Shown piece after piece: positions 7,726-12,998 of a stretch of 37,065 nucleotides of DNA. This stretch comes from an uncultured Oscillospiraceae bacterium. GTDB taxonomy: Bacteria; Bacillota; Clostridia; Oscillospirales; Ruminococcaceae. Made by a program: the position numbers and the translations under genes. Within the stretch, counting starts at the first letter, position 1. Every line of letters starts with the position of its first letter. A model generated the notes under the pieces. That model saw nothing but the letters and a program-made list of their open reading frames with translations. It did no database searches and had not been told where the DNA came from. The stretch spans positions 1 to 37,065 of the forward strand of contig CAJTVI010000018.1 in assembly GCA_910579545.1 (NCBI GenBank), given 5' to 3'.

Positions 7726-7755
7726 ACGATGCTCTCCTTTTTATAGGCGGCGGGA

Positions 7756-7881
7756 CTATTTTAGCCCCGCCGCTTTCAGTATACCTTTGGCCGTGTTTTC
7801 GTTAACCTCTTTGTGCCTCGGTAAGGGGATTTTTACACCGGGCTTTTGCGGGTTGATTGCCATATCGTGTCCGCCGCCGGA
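7756..7881 (-). pseudogene. hicA: hicA toxin remnant, 5' end replaced by CRISPR-like repeat
   Basis: The frame ending at TAG 7756 reads SGGGHDMAINPQKPGVK, then IPLPRHKEVNENTAKGILKA and AGLK. This matches the C-terminal two thirds of HicA, including the GGNHD-type catalytic His and the PRHREINENLAKAI-type helix. The first 20-25 residues are absent: going upstream, the frame meets TGA inside repeat B. An ATG at 7863 could start a stub that lacks the catalytic His. The toxin is therefore almost surely inactive. The breakpoint coincides with the repeat boundary at 7881/7882. Confidence 0.75.
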
Positions 7882-7914
7882 ATTTCAATCCACGCTCCCC
7901 TCATGGGGAGCGAC
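7882..7914 (-). repeat. Solitary type I-C CRISPR-like repeat, copy B (best preserved)
   Basis: 33 bases. On the minus strand GTCGCTCCCC, loop ATGA, GGGGAGCG, then TGGATTGAAAT: a perfect eight-base-pair stem (CGCTCCCC/GGGGAGCG) with a four-base loop and the ATTGAAAT tail. Sequence, length and layout match canonical type I-C CRISPR repeats. No further repeats occur at spacer distance and no cas gene is in the window. It sits exactly at the broken 5' end of hicA, 26 bases downstream of the minus-strand gene at 7941-8141. Confidence 0.75.
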
Positions 7915-7940
7915 AAAAAGTGCAGCCATCTCCCGCATGA

Positions 7941-8141
7941 TTACATGGTCTCAGGGGAGAGTGCATCCATTGCGCGGGTCAGCAGTTCGGCCATGCTGAT
8001 ACCCTCCCGCTCCTTATATGCTTGGATGCGGCCGGCGAGATCCGGCTTGACCTGTACCGTGATAGATTTGTAGGCCTTTTGGTTGTAGCGCCGCTTGACC
8101 GCAGAACTGGTATGTGTTTTCCGGGCCTCTTCCAATTTCAC
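7941..8141 (-). CDS. Small ribbon-helix-helix-like protein
   Basis: 66 aa; GTG start at 8141, preceded by AGGAGG. After a basic N-terminus (TSSAVKRRYNQKAY) comes KSITVQVKPDLAGRIQAYKE and REGISMAELLTRAMDAL, a strand-helix-helix pattern as in CopG/Arc antitoxin-like regulators. It resembles the 8532-8735 product in layout (KxY basic lead, strand, two helices). It lies upstream of repeat B and hicA/hicB on the same strand and may have been cotranscribed with them. Confidence 0.6.
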   Translation of the reverse strand: MKLEEARKTHTSSAVKRRYNQKAYKSITVQVKPDLAGRIQAYKEREGISMAELLTRAMDALSPETM

Positions 8142-8168
8142 AAATCCTCCTGTTACAATCAGCTTGAT

Positions 8169-8201
8169 AAAAAAATAGGGGCGGCGGCAAGTACCGCCCC
8201 T
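8169..8201 (-). terminator. Rho-independent terminator for the 46-aa gene
   Basis: AGGGGCGG (8177-8184) and CCGCCCCT (8194-8201) form the stem; the plus strand has a run of seven A at 8169-8175, giving a T run on the minus strand. It directly follows the stop codon at 8210. Confidence 0.8.
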
Positions 8202-8209
8202 CTTTGCAA

Positions 8210-8350
8210 TTATTCCTCTTTATCCTTGCTGTTCTCCATCAACTGATCTACTTTTTTCTTCGCTTCATCAAGGTCTTTGCAGCCATCCAGCACCATGCGA
8301 ATCATTTGCATAATTTTGTCAAATTGCTTGTCAGTCATAATATCAACCAT
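8210..8350 (-). CDS. 46-aa helical protein of unknown function
   Basis: ATG 8350 with GGAGGAAAGGAC upstream; the product starts MVDIMTDKQFDKIMQMIRMV and continues LDGCKDLDEAKKKVDQLMEN before an acidic-basic tail. It is predicted to be two amphipathic helices with no membrane segment. It has its own consensus promoter (8406-8434) overlapped by an operator and its own terminator, so it is a regulated single-gene unit, divergent from the RHH gene at 8532. No family recognised. Confidence 0.65.
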   Translation of the reverse strand: MVDIMTDKQFDKIMQMIRMVLDGCKDLDEAKKKVDQLMENSKDKEE

Positions 8351-8405
8351 GTCCTTTCCTCCTTGGATTTCGGCAAGCCGCTTGCCCAACCTGCCTTACA
8401 ATTAT

Positions 8406-8512
8406 ATTATACCGTATGTGTACACATATATCAAAACGGAATCTTGCACAAAGATATGTGTACACATTTGTGCGTTTTATATGTGTACGCATTTTAAGTA
8501 GAGTGCTATAAT
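8406..8512. promoter_or_regulatory. Divergent promoter region with three TATGTGTACACAT operators
   Basis: Palindromes occur at 8415-8428 and 8455-8467 (TATGTGTACACAT) with a variant at 8480-8492 (TATGTGTACGCAT). On the minus strand TTGATA (8434-8429) and TATAAT (8411-8406) are 17 bases apart, and the first palindrome fills this spacer exactly, so binding would block the 46-aa gene. On the plus strand TATAAT lies at 8507-8512 with the third palindrome over the -35 position, so the RHH gene at 8532 is likely autoregulated. Confidence 0.65.
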
Positions 8513-8531
8513 GCTGCTGGAGGTGATTGCC

Positions 8532-8735
8532 TTGGCGTACACACAGGCTGCCTATGAAGCTGCGAAAAAATACCGGGATAAAAACATCAAGAGAGTGCCG
8601 CTGGATATGCAGCTGACGGAATATGCTGCATTAAAAATGGCGGCCGATGCTGCTGGAGAAAAGGTGAACCAGTATATTAAAACGGCGATCCGGCAGCGCA
8701 TGGAGGGCGATGCCGCAAGCCCTACAAATCGTTAA
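8532..8735 (+). CDS. Ribbon-helix-helix transcriptional regulator
   Basis: 67 aa. TTG 8532 is chosen as start because GGAGGTGA lies just upstream at suitable distance. AAKKYRDKNIKRVPLDMQL gives the beta strand and TEYAALKMAADAAGEKVNQY plus IKTAIRQRM the two helices of an Arc-like fold. It is likely the repressor acting on the three TATGTGTACACAT sites directly upstream. Its 3' end overlaps the convergent ImmA/IrrE gene by 14 bases. Confidence 0.7.
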   Translation: MAYTQAAYEAAKKYRDKNIKRVPLDMQLTEYAALKMAADAAGEKVNQYIKTAIRQRMEGDAASPTNR

Positions 8736-9144
8736 AGTCCACCCCCCTGCACTCAGTCCAGTAGTGCAGGGCTTTTTTTATGTACTCCTCCTCGAGGCCG
8801 AAGTATTCTGCAAGCTGCCAGGCTTCGGTGCAGCCGTCCTGAAAAGCTTTTGCAATTTCATCCGCCGAGAGATACCGATGCACGGATGCAGCAAACGCAC
8901 GGTATTCTGCTTGCTGCCGAATCGCATAGGGGCATTGCAGCGGATAAAACGCGCCGCTGATAAAATGGCCAGCCTCATGCGCCAGTACGGTGCAGCGGGT
9001 TTGCTCTGTCCTGCATCTGCTGGGGTCGAGTGCAATAAAGTTATCCTCAAGGGAGATGGCGACATTATTTTTTAAGGGAACCTCTGCTACATCTACCTCG
9101 AGGGCGTCCAAATCCTCATAGACGCGGCAGGCCGGTATGGTCAT
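8722..9144 (-). CDS. immA: ImmA/IrrE-family zinc metallopeptidase
   Basis: 140 aa; ATG 9144, with AGGTGA nine bases upstream inside the end of the repressor gene. HEAGH at residues 56-60 is the HExxH zinc motif, with the third ligand expected in the following helix. The family member ImmA of ICEBs1 cleaves the phage-type repressor ImmR during the DNA damage response. Here it directly follows a CI-like repressor on the same strand, five bases apart, so it probably controls induction by cleaving that repressor. Confidence 0.85.
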   Translation of the reverse strand: MTIPACRVYEDLDALEVDVAEVPLKNNVAISLEDNFIALDPSRCRTEQTRCTVLAHEAGHFISGAFYPLQCPYAIRQQAEYRAFAASVHRYLSADEIAKAFQDGCTEAWQLAEYFGLEEEYIKKALHYWTECRGVDFNDL

Positions 9145-9149
9145 TTCAT

Positions 9150-9704
9150 CTATTCACCTGATTTCTTTTTGCGATTTCTTTCTTCTTTTGCCGTTACTGC
9201 TGCCTTTATATCATTGAGATCGTCTGTGGTAAGCACTTTTTTGGCGTCCCCATAAGCGGCAAATTTCACATTGGACAGTTCCGGCTCCACTGCCGGCCCG
9301 GCAACCTCCACAGGGGGAGGAGTGGGCTTTTTGGCTGCGGGCTTCCGGGAAACCAGACGCTGCGCAAATTTTTCCAACATCTGCCATTCGTCCGGCGCCA
9401 GGTCGGATAGGGCATCAATCATATTCACTCTGAAAGAGTCGTCGTCCTCACGCAAAAGGTCGTTGAGGAAAGCGGCTATTTTTTTTTGCCTCGAAATATT
9501 CGCGAGCATCTCACCCTTGCCAGTGCGTAGCCACTCTTCGCGGCAACCAAACTCGCGGCAAATTAATCCTACCAGGAGGGGTTTCGGCGGCACCTTGCCG
9601 AGCTCGATGTTTGTGATTGCGCCGCGTCCAAGACCAAGGCGCATCCCAAATGCCTCCTGGGATAGCCCAAGCGCAAGCCGCAGCTGCTTGATGCGTTCGT
9701 TCAC
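9150..9704 (-). CDS. CI/ImmR-like prophage repressor (XRE helix-turn-helix)
   Basis: 184 aa; GTG 9704 chosen because GGGAGGTGA lies four bases upstream. The helix-turn-helix covers residues about 5-60 (IKQLRLALGLSQEAFGMRLG, then GRGAITNIELGKVPP). The C-terminus lacks the Ser/Lys autocleavage pair of LexA-type repressors and ends in a charged tail (KEERNRKKKSGE), which fits cleavage by the adjacent ImmA-like peptidase instead of RecA-stimulated self-cleavage. Operators and its promoter lie at 9724-9829. Confidence 0.88.
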   Translation of the reverse strand: MNERIKQLRLALGLSQEAFGMRLGLGRGAITNIELGKVPPKPLLVGLICREFGCREEWLRTGKGEMLANISRQKKIAAFLNDLLREDDDSFRVNMIDALSDLAPDEWQMLEKFAQRLVSRKPAAKKPTPPPVEVAGPAVEPELSNVKFAAYGDAKKVLTTDDLNDIKAAVTAKEERNRKKKSGE

Positions 9705-9723
9705 GTTTTCACCTCCCAACCAG

Positions 9724-9829
9724 ATTATATAACATTAAAATTGTATTGTCAATACAGAAAGAAGCAAAGATTTGTTTCATGTAGTATTGACAATACAAAA
9801 ACATTGTGCTATTATGTATTCACAATACA
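9724..9829. promoter_or_regulatory. Lysogeny switch: divergent promoters and three 15-bp operators
   Basis: Operators with consensus TGTATTG.CAATACA lie at 9742-9756, 9783-9797 (first base A) and 9815-9829 (one mismatch). The minus-strand repressor promoter is TTGACA (9752-9747), 17 bases, TATAAT (9729-9724), with operator 1 over the -35. The plus-strand early promoter is TTGACA (9787-9792), 17 bases, TATTAT (9810-9815), with operator 2 over the -35 and operator 3 starting at the -10. The layout lets the repressor control both lytic transcription and itself. Confidence 0.85.
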
Positions 9830-9886
9830 AGATGAAGTTGCGACACAACAAAAAGCCTGCTCGTCGCGGGTAGGGAGGTGATGGAC

Positions 9887-10069
9887 ATGCCTGAATACAG
9901 CTACGGTCTGCCGCAGACTGAGACGGACACCATGACGGCCTGCGTGAACATGGCGCGGGAGATGGACGATGCCGAGCGGCGCAAGCTGCTGGAGGCCGCC
10001 AAGGCTATCAAAATTGTGCGCGAATTGCACAGCCTGGCCGGTAACGACGAGACGCGCGAAGGGAGGTGA
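9887..10069 (+). CDS. Early phage protein, unknown function
   Basis: 60 aa; ATG 9887 is favoured over ATG 9881 because GGAGG then lies eight bases away. It starts MPEYSYGLPQTETDTMTACV and continues with a long amphipathic helix (MDDAERRKLLEAAKAIKIVR). No helix-turn-helix is visible, so it is not an obvious Cro. It is the first gene of the rightward early operon and may be a lytic-switch or excision factor. Confidence 0.65.
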   Translation: MPEYSYGLPQTETDTMTACVNMAREMDDAERRKLLEAAKAIKIVRELHSLAGNDETREGR

Positions 10070-10074
10070 ACGAG

Positions 10075-10320
10075 GTGCAAGAGAAGAACAAAGTCCCCAT
10101 GACCATGATCGACGAGCATCTGAAAGAGACGGACGACCCCGAAAAGGCTGTCCAGGTGCAGTTCAACGCCGTGTGGGTTCCGACTTGGAATGAGATGGTG
10201 AGGCAAGTATACACGGTACGGGACATGCTCGGCACGGTGGAGGATGTGCAAAAAATCATGTTTGTGGCATCAATCCTCATCAATTTAGGCTTGACAGTAT
10301 TGCTGTTATCAGCGAAATGA
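10075..10320 (+). CDS. Small protein with C-terminal membrane anchor
   Basis: 81 aa; GTG 10075 with GGGAGG nine bases upstream, five bases after the previous stop. The N-terminal part is polar and charged (HLKETDDPEKAVQVQFNAVW), and residues about 60-79 (IMFVASILINLGLTVLLLSA) form one membrane helix. Probably a tail-anchored protein of the early operon. The 3' end overlaps the convergent 10280-10669 gene by 41 bases. Confidence 0.6.
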   Translation: MQEKNKVPMTMIDEHLKETDDPEKAVQVQFNAVWVPTWNEMVRQVYTVRDMLGTVEDVQKIMFVASILINLGLTVLLLSAK

Positions 10321-10669
10321 GCGAAATGACAACGGCAATGAAATCCGGCCACTTTTCAGCAATGTAGTCCAGTACTTCTCGCCTGCGGAAGTACTTCCAG
10401 TGAAGCCCCTTGTGGGAAAGCTTAAATCCAATATCAGATTTGCTGCCAGCGGTTCCATTTTGCTCGCGTTCCAGATAGCCGTTTTCGTTCAAGTATTTGA
10501 ACGCTGCAAGCATATCGTTTTCTCGAATGCCGAGTTTCTCGGCGAGATCGTCAACAAGCACATAGCTTTTGTAATACTCCGACCAGCGTGGATGCTTTAG
10601 GCATACAAAATCGGTTCCGCAGTTTTGGCTTACAAAGTATTTCAATATTCTTTTGCTGGTTTTATCCAA
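10280..10669 (-). CDS. Winged-helix-like protein with C-terminal membrane helix (cargo gene)
   Basis: 129 aa from TTG 10669, which has AAAGAGG eight bases upstream and lies downstream of a promoter at 10696-10724; GTG codons at 10678 and 10705 lengthen the frame. Residues 1-95 look like a winged helix (KTSKRILKYFVSQN, VDDLAEKLGIRENDMLAAFK, YLNENGYLER). The C-terminus IAVVISLISLITAILSSL is a membrane helix. It runs against the early operon and has lower GC, so it is a moron-type insertion, perhaps connected with the Abi-alpha gene nearby. Confidence 0.6.
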   Translation of the reverse strand: MDKTSKRILKYFVSQNCGTDFVCLKHPRWSEYYKSYVLVDDLAEKLGIRENDMLAAFKYLNENGYLEREQNGTAGSKSDIGFKLSHKGLHWKYFRRREVLDYIAEKWPDFIAVVISLISLITAILSSLN

Positions 10670-10695
10670 ATGTTCCACCCTCTTTCTTGGCACCG

Positions 10696-10724
10696 ATTTT
10701 ATCACGGATGGAAGGGCGGAGCAA
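10696..10724 (-). promoter_or_regulatory. Promoter for the minus-strand winged-helix gene
   Basis: TTGCTC (10724-10719) and TAAAAT (10701-10696) are 17 bases apart on the minus strand, about 27 bases upstream of the TTG start at 10669. An own promoter is expected for a cargo gene oriented against the lytic operon. Confidence 0.5.
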
Positions 10725-10746
10725 CAGAAAGGAAGGAGGACACCTG

Positions 10747-10872
10747 ATGCACCACTACCTGACCACCTACCGAGAGGGCAATGCCCGCTAGGCCGCGGCC
10801 TGGCTGCAGGTCAATCTTTTTGGCCGGTGCTTCTGCCTGTGGCGGGTGCGGAAAAAGTTGCAGGAACCCTGA
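10747..10872 (+). pseudogene. Small phage gene interrupted by an in-frame amber codon
   Basis: AGGAGG precedes ATG 10747 by seven bases. The frame reads MHHYLTTYREGNAR, TAG (10789-10791), then AAAWLQVNLFGRCFCLWRVR and a short tail to TGA 10872. The continuity of a basic aromatic protein across the TAG, where one base change from TAC or TAT would give Tyr, suggests a nonsense mutation in a roughly 41-aa protein. Readthrough cannot be excluded. Other genes here end in TAG (hicA, ImmA), so general amber recoding is unlikely. Confidence 0.5.
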
Positions 10873-10917
10873 TGGGGCCAGGCCCGCCCAACGTCAGAGG
10901 GGAGGTGAAAAGGTGCA

Positions 10918-11058
10918 GTGTTTCTTTTGCTGACGGTGGTCGCCAGCGTGGTGTGCTCGATTCTGGCAACAGCGATCTTTATAAAACCGATCATTGACCA
11001 TATCTACACCCATATAAACGAACTTGCAGAACTGCTCAATCAGCACTTGGAGGAGTAA
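10918..11058 (+). CDS. 46-aa single-pass membrane peptide
   Basis: GTG 10918 follows TGA in the same frame, with GGGGAGGTGA about 12 bases upstream. The product begins VFLLLTVVASVVCSILATAI, continues FIKPIIDHIYTHINELAELL and ends NQHLEE: one membrane helix and a short amphipathic tail. Two other frames through the same region are shorter and less protein-like. Function unknown; holin-like or small regulatory peptide are possible. Its end overlaps the stop of the convergent Abi-alpha gene. Confidence 0.55.
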   Translation: MFLLLTVVASVVCSILATAIFIKPIIDHIYTHINELAELLNQHLEE

Positions 11059-11857
11059 TGCAAATTTTGCAAAACTCTTTTCCAAGTGGTGTCAGTTCTC
11101 CAAGTTTTCGCTCAAGATAAGTGAACGGGGGATATTTGAGCAAATATGCATGGATTTTAGGTGAGTTGTCAAGCGGCTGGTAAAGATCGTTATTTGAAAG
11201 AAATCTTCCCTCTGGGATGGACAAAAGTCCAAGACGTTTCAAGTTGGAAATTCCTACAGCGAGGTCTTCAAGAGACGCTGAAAGATCCGAAAAAACGGTT
11301 ATGTTTTCTAAAAGAGCCTTTGAACTTCCTGCATTATCTTTGAAGTGCCGAAGAGGTTTAATTCCTCTAAATCTGTTCGGGTCTGGTGTCCATTTCACAG
11401 AACAAAGAGGGAGCGTTTCGGGCTTAGAGAAATTCTCGAGAATCCGCGCATCCAGCGGGCTCATCTGCCGGATCTGATCCACAAATGCAGGGTGGACTTT
11501 TTCTTTCTTGCCTGCGATGAGAGAGTTCGCCAGAAGATTTGCATACAGTTCGCGGAGTTCAGTGCTGTCCATGCAATAGGAAAGATTTTGGATGGCAGGC
11601 ACAGCCACATATGCATCAGGTGGAACGATTTTGTCCTCCGGGATGTTTTTCAATTTCTCTGCCAGCAGTTGCTTTGTCTGCTCAAGGTTATACTCTTTGC
11701 TTTCGACCCATTTGTAGATTGGTGAGAGCGCAGCATTGAGAGCGCGCGGGATAAGCGAAATGGTTTCACCTATGGCCTTGGCAGTAGGATGCACTAAATC
11801 ATCATAGGCTTCTTTCAATGGGAGCGACGCCGATAACGAAGTGTTTGGATTTTCCAT
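11036..11857 (-). CDS. Abi-alpha family protein (DUF4393), putative phage defence
   Basis: 273 aa; ATG 11857 with AAAGGACGTG upstream and a promoter at 11881-11909. The N-terminal half is hydrophobic to amphipathic (HPTAKAIGETISLIPRALNA, ALSPIYKWVESKEYNLEQTK), then LAEKLKNIPEDKIVPPDAYV, AVPAIQNL, ELRELYANLLANSL and HPAFVDQIRQMSPLDARIL. This is the pattern I recognise as DUF4393/Abi-alpha, associated with abortive infection. The C-terminal third (about 150-273) contains a winged-helix-like segment (NLKRLGLLSIPEGRFLS). Oriented against the lytic operon and low in GC, it is a lysogeny-expressed cargo gene likely to act against competing phages. Confidence 0.75.
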   Translation of the reverse strand: MENPNTSLSASLPLKEAYDDLVHPTAKAIGETISLIPRALNAALSPIYKWVESKEYNLEQTKQLLAEKLKNIPEDKIVPPDAYVAVPAIQNLSYCMDSTELRELYANLLANSLIAGKKEKVHPAFVDQIRQMSPLDARILENFSKPETLPLCSVKWTPDPNRFRGIKPLRHFKDNAGSSKALLENITVFSDLSASLEDLAVGISNLKRLGLLSIPEGRFLSNNDLYQPLDNSPKIHAYLLKYPPFTYLERKLGELTPLGKEFCKICITPPSAD

Positions 11858-11880
11858 ACTATCACGTCCTTTCTGCCTTG

Positions 11881-11909
11881 ATTCTACCATGCGACGGAGA
11901 GGGCCGCAA
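11881..11909 (-). promoter_or_regulatory. Promoter for the Abi-alpha gene
   Basis: TTGCGG (11909-11904) and TAGAAT (11886-11881) are exactly 17 bases apart on the minus strand, about 24 bases upstream of the ATG at 11857. No operator is obvious, so expression may be constitutive in the lysogen. Confidence 0.55.
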
Positions 11910-11934
11910 CAAAAAGATACCCGCAAAGGAGGTG

Positions 11935-12012
11935 ATGAACCTGTTTCCGCAGATGGTAGTTCTTGCACTCTTGTTTCTTTCCGGGATGGCGATAGGGTAT
12001 TTCCTATTTTGA
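11935..12012 (+). CDS. 25-aa hydrophobic peptide
   Basis: AAAGGAGGTG overlaps ATG 11935 closely (about two bases between GGAGG and ATG), a short but usable spacing; later starts would leave under 20 residues. The peptide is MNLFPQMVVLALLFLSGMAI then GYFLF, nearly all hydrophobic, like a minimal holin or type I toxin. It is divergent from Abi-alpha. No antisense RNA promoter was identified. Confidence 0.4.
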   Translation: MNLFPQMVVLALLFLSGMAIGYFLF

Positions 12013-12126
12013 CCCGAGTTTCTACCCCCTAAATGTTACCTTCACTTTTGCAATTTACGGAACCAACACCCAGAGTATACCACACGATATATCCAATAAT
12101 TGGGACTTTTAGAAAGGAGCATCAAA

Positions 12127-12273
12127 ATGACCAAACAACCCCCGCCCCGCACCTATTTCAGCGGCTGCTTTAAGCTGTTGTCCAGCGAGCCGCCCGCGCC
12201 GCCGCCGGACACATCCAGCACGCTTGCGGGGCCGGAGGAGACGACGGAAACCGGGAGAGAGGAGGTGCTCGCA
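12127..12273 (+). CDS. Small early phage protein, proline-rich
   Basis: 48 aa; ATG 12127 with AAAGGAG upstream. MTKQPPPRTYFSGCFKLLSS is followed by a Pro, Glu and Thr-rich tail that is probably disordered. It shares an ATGA overlap with the next gene, showing translational coupling. The 114 bases before it (12013-12126) are AT-rich with a CCAATAATTGG palindrome near 12090 and no other feature I can support. Function unknown. Confidence 0.55.
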
Positions 12274-12437
12274 TGACCCCCTACCAGGCAGACAGGCTTG
12301 CCAATCTGCTGGCCGACTTTGCCGAGCGCGCGGTGCAGCCCGGCGCGCCCAAGGAAGAACTGGCAGCGCTGCCCGGCGTGGCGCTGGCGCTGGCGGTTTT
12401 CGCGGTGGCGTCGGGCCTCAACAAACACAACCGGTAA
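12270..12437 (+). CDS. Small early phage protein
   Basis: 55 aa; ATG 12270 overlaps the previous stop (ATGA), with GAGAGGAGGTGC upstream. MTPYQADRLANLLADFAERA forms an amphipathic helix and LPGVALALAVFAVASGL a moderately hydrophobic helix near the C-terminus. Likely membrane-associated; function unknown. Confidence 0.55.
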   Translation, partial: RMTPYQADRLANLLADFAERAVQPGAPKEELAALPGVALALAVFAVASGLNKHNR

Positions 12438-12483
12438 AACAGCTGCCCCGGCGGGGCGGCACACATCGAAAGGAGCGATACGC

Positions 12484-12717
12484 ATGAAGGAGAAAAAGGA
12501 GCGCCTGTACATGAAAGGCACCGCCTCCACCGTCGCCGAGTGGGACGGTCCCGGCATGCTGCCGGTGGCGCCAAAGCCCGAGGGCAGCGGCCAGTTCGAC
12601 CCCTGCCGGGTCTACGAGGTGCTGGCCCGCATCCTCAGCCAGCGGGGCGCTGAATGCACCCTCAAGGGGGTGCGCTGCACTGCGGAGGCCGCCGCGGCCC
12701 GGGAGGATGGGGCGTGA
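12484..12717 (+). CDS. Small phage protein with FDPxxVYExLAxILSQR motif
   Basis: 77 aa; ATG 12484 with AAAGGAGCG upstream. A lysine-rich start precedes YMKGTASTVAEWDGPGMLPV and FDPCRVYEVLARILSQRGAE, with a Glu/Ala-rich tail. The FDP..VYE.LA.ILSQR core is shared with the product at 5911-6132, indicating a duplicated or recombined phage gene. Its stop TGA overlaps the next ATG. Function unknown. Confidence 0.65.
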   Translation: MKEKKERLYMKGTASTVAEWDGPGMLPVAPKPEGSGQFDPCRVYEVLARILSQRGAECTLKGVRCTAEAAAAREDGA

Positions 12718-12998
12718 TGGACAGGACCTATAAAAAGAAGCGCGCCGCAGTGCTGCAACACCGCGACGCGCAGGTAAAAAATACCCTTAAATCCAGTATA
12801 CCCGCCGCGTGGCGGGGTGTCAAGTACCTGGCCGGCATGATGGGCAGCGCGTTTGCAATGCTCATTGGCATCTGGTTTTTCTGCGCGCCGTTTGAGGATG
12901 ACGCCATGAGCTGGAGCGCGTCCGTTGCCCTGATGGGCGTATGCGTCTGGATCGCGGTCACCCTCTACCATGCTGCGGATGAGGAGGCGGGGGAATGA
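12717..12998 (+). CDS. Two-helix membrane protein
   Basis: 93 aa; ATG 12717 overlaps the preceding stop. A basic N-terminus (DRTYKKKRAAVLQHRD) leads to two membrane helices (about 40-58, LAGMMGSAFAMLIGIWFFCA; about 66-84, ASVALMGVCVWIAVTLYHA) and an acidic tail. Its stop overlaps the methyltransferase start (ATGA). Unknown function. Confidence 0.6.
   Translation: MDRTYKKKRAAVLQHRDAQVKNTLKSSIPAAWRGVKYLAGMMGSAFAMLIGIWFFCAPFEDDAMSWSASVALMGVCVWIAVTLYHAADEEAGE

Noticed and set aside
6094..7914. A conventional CRISPR array
   Set aside because: The repeats are hundreds of bases apart with genes between them, and no spacers of 30-40 bases or cas genes are present.
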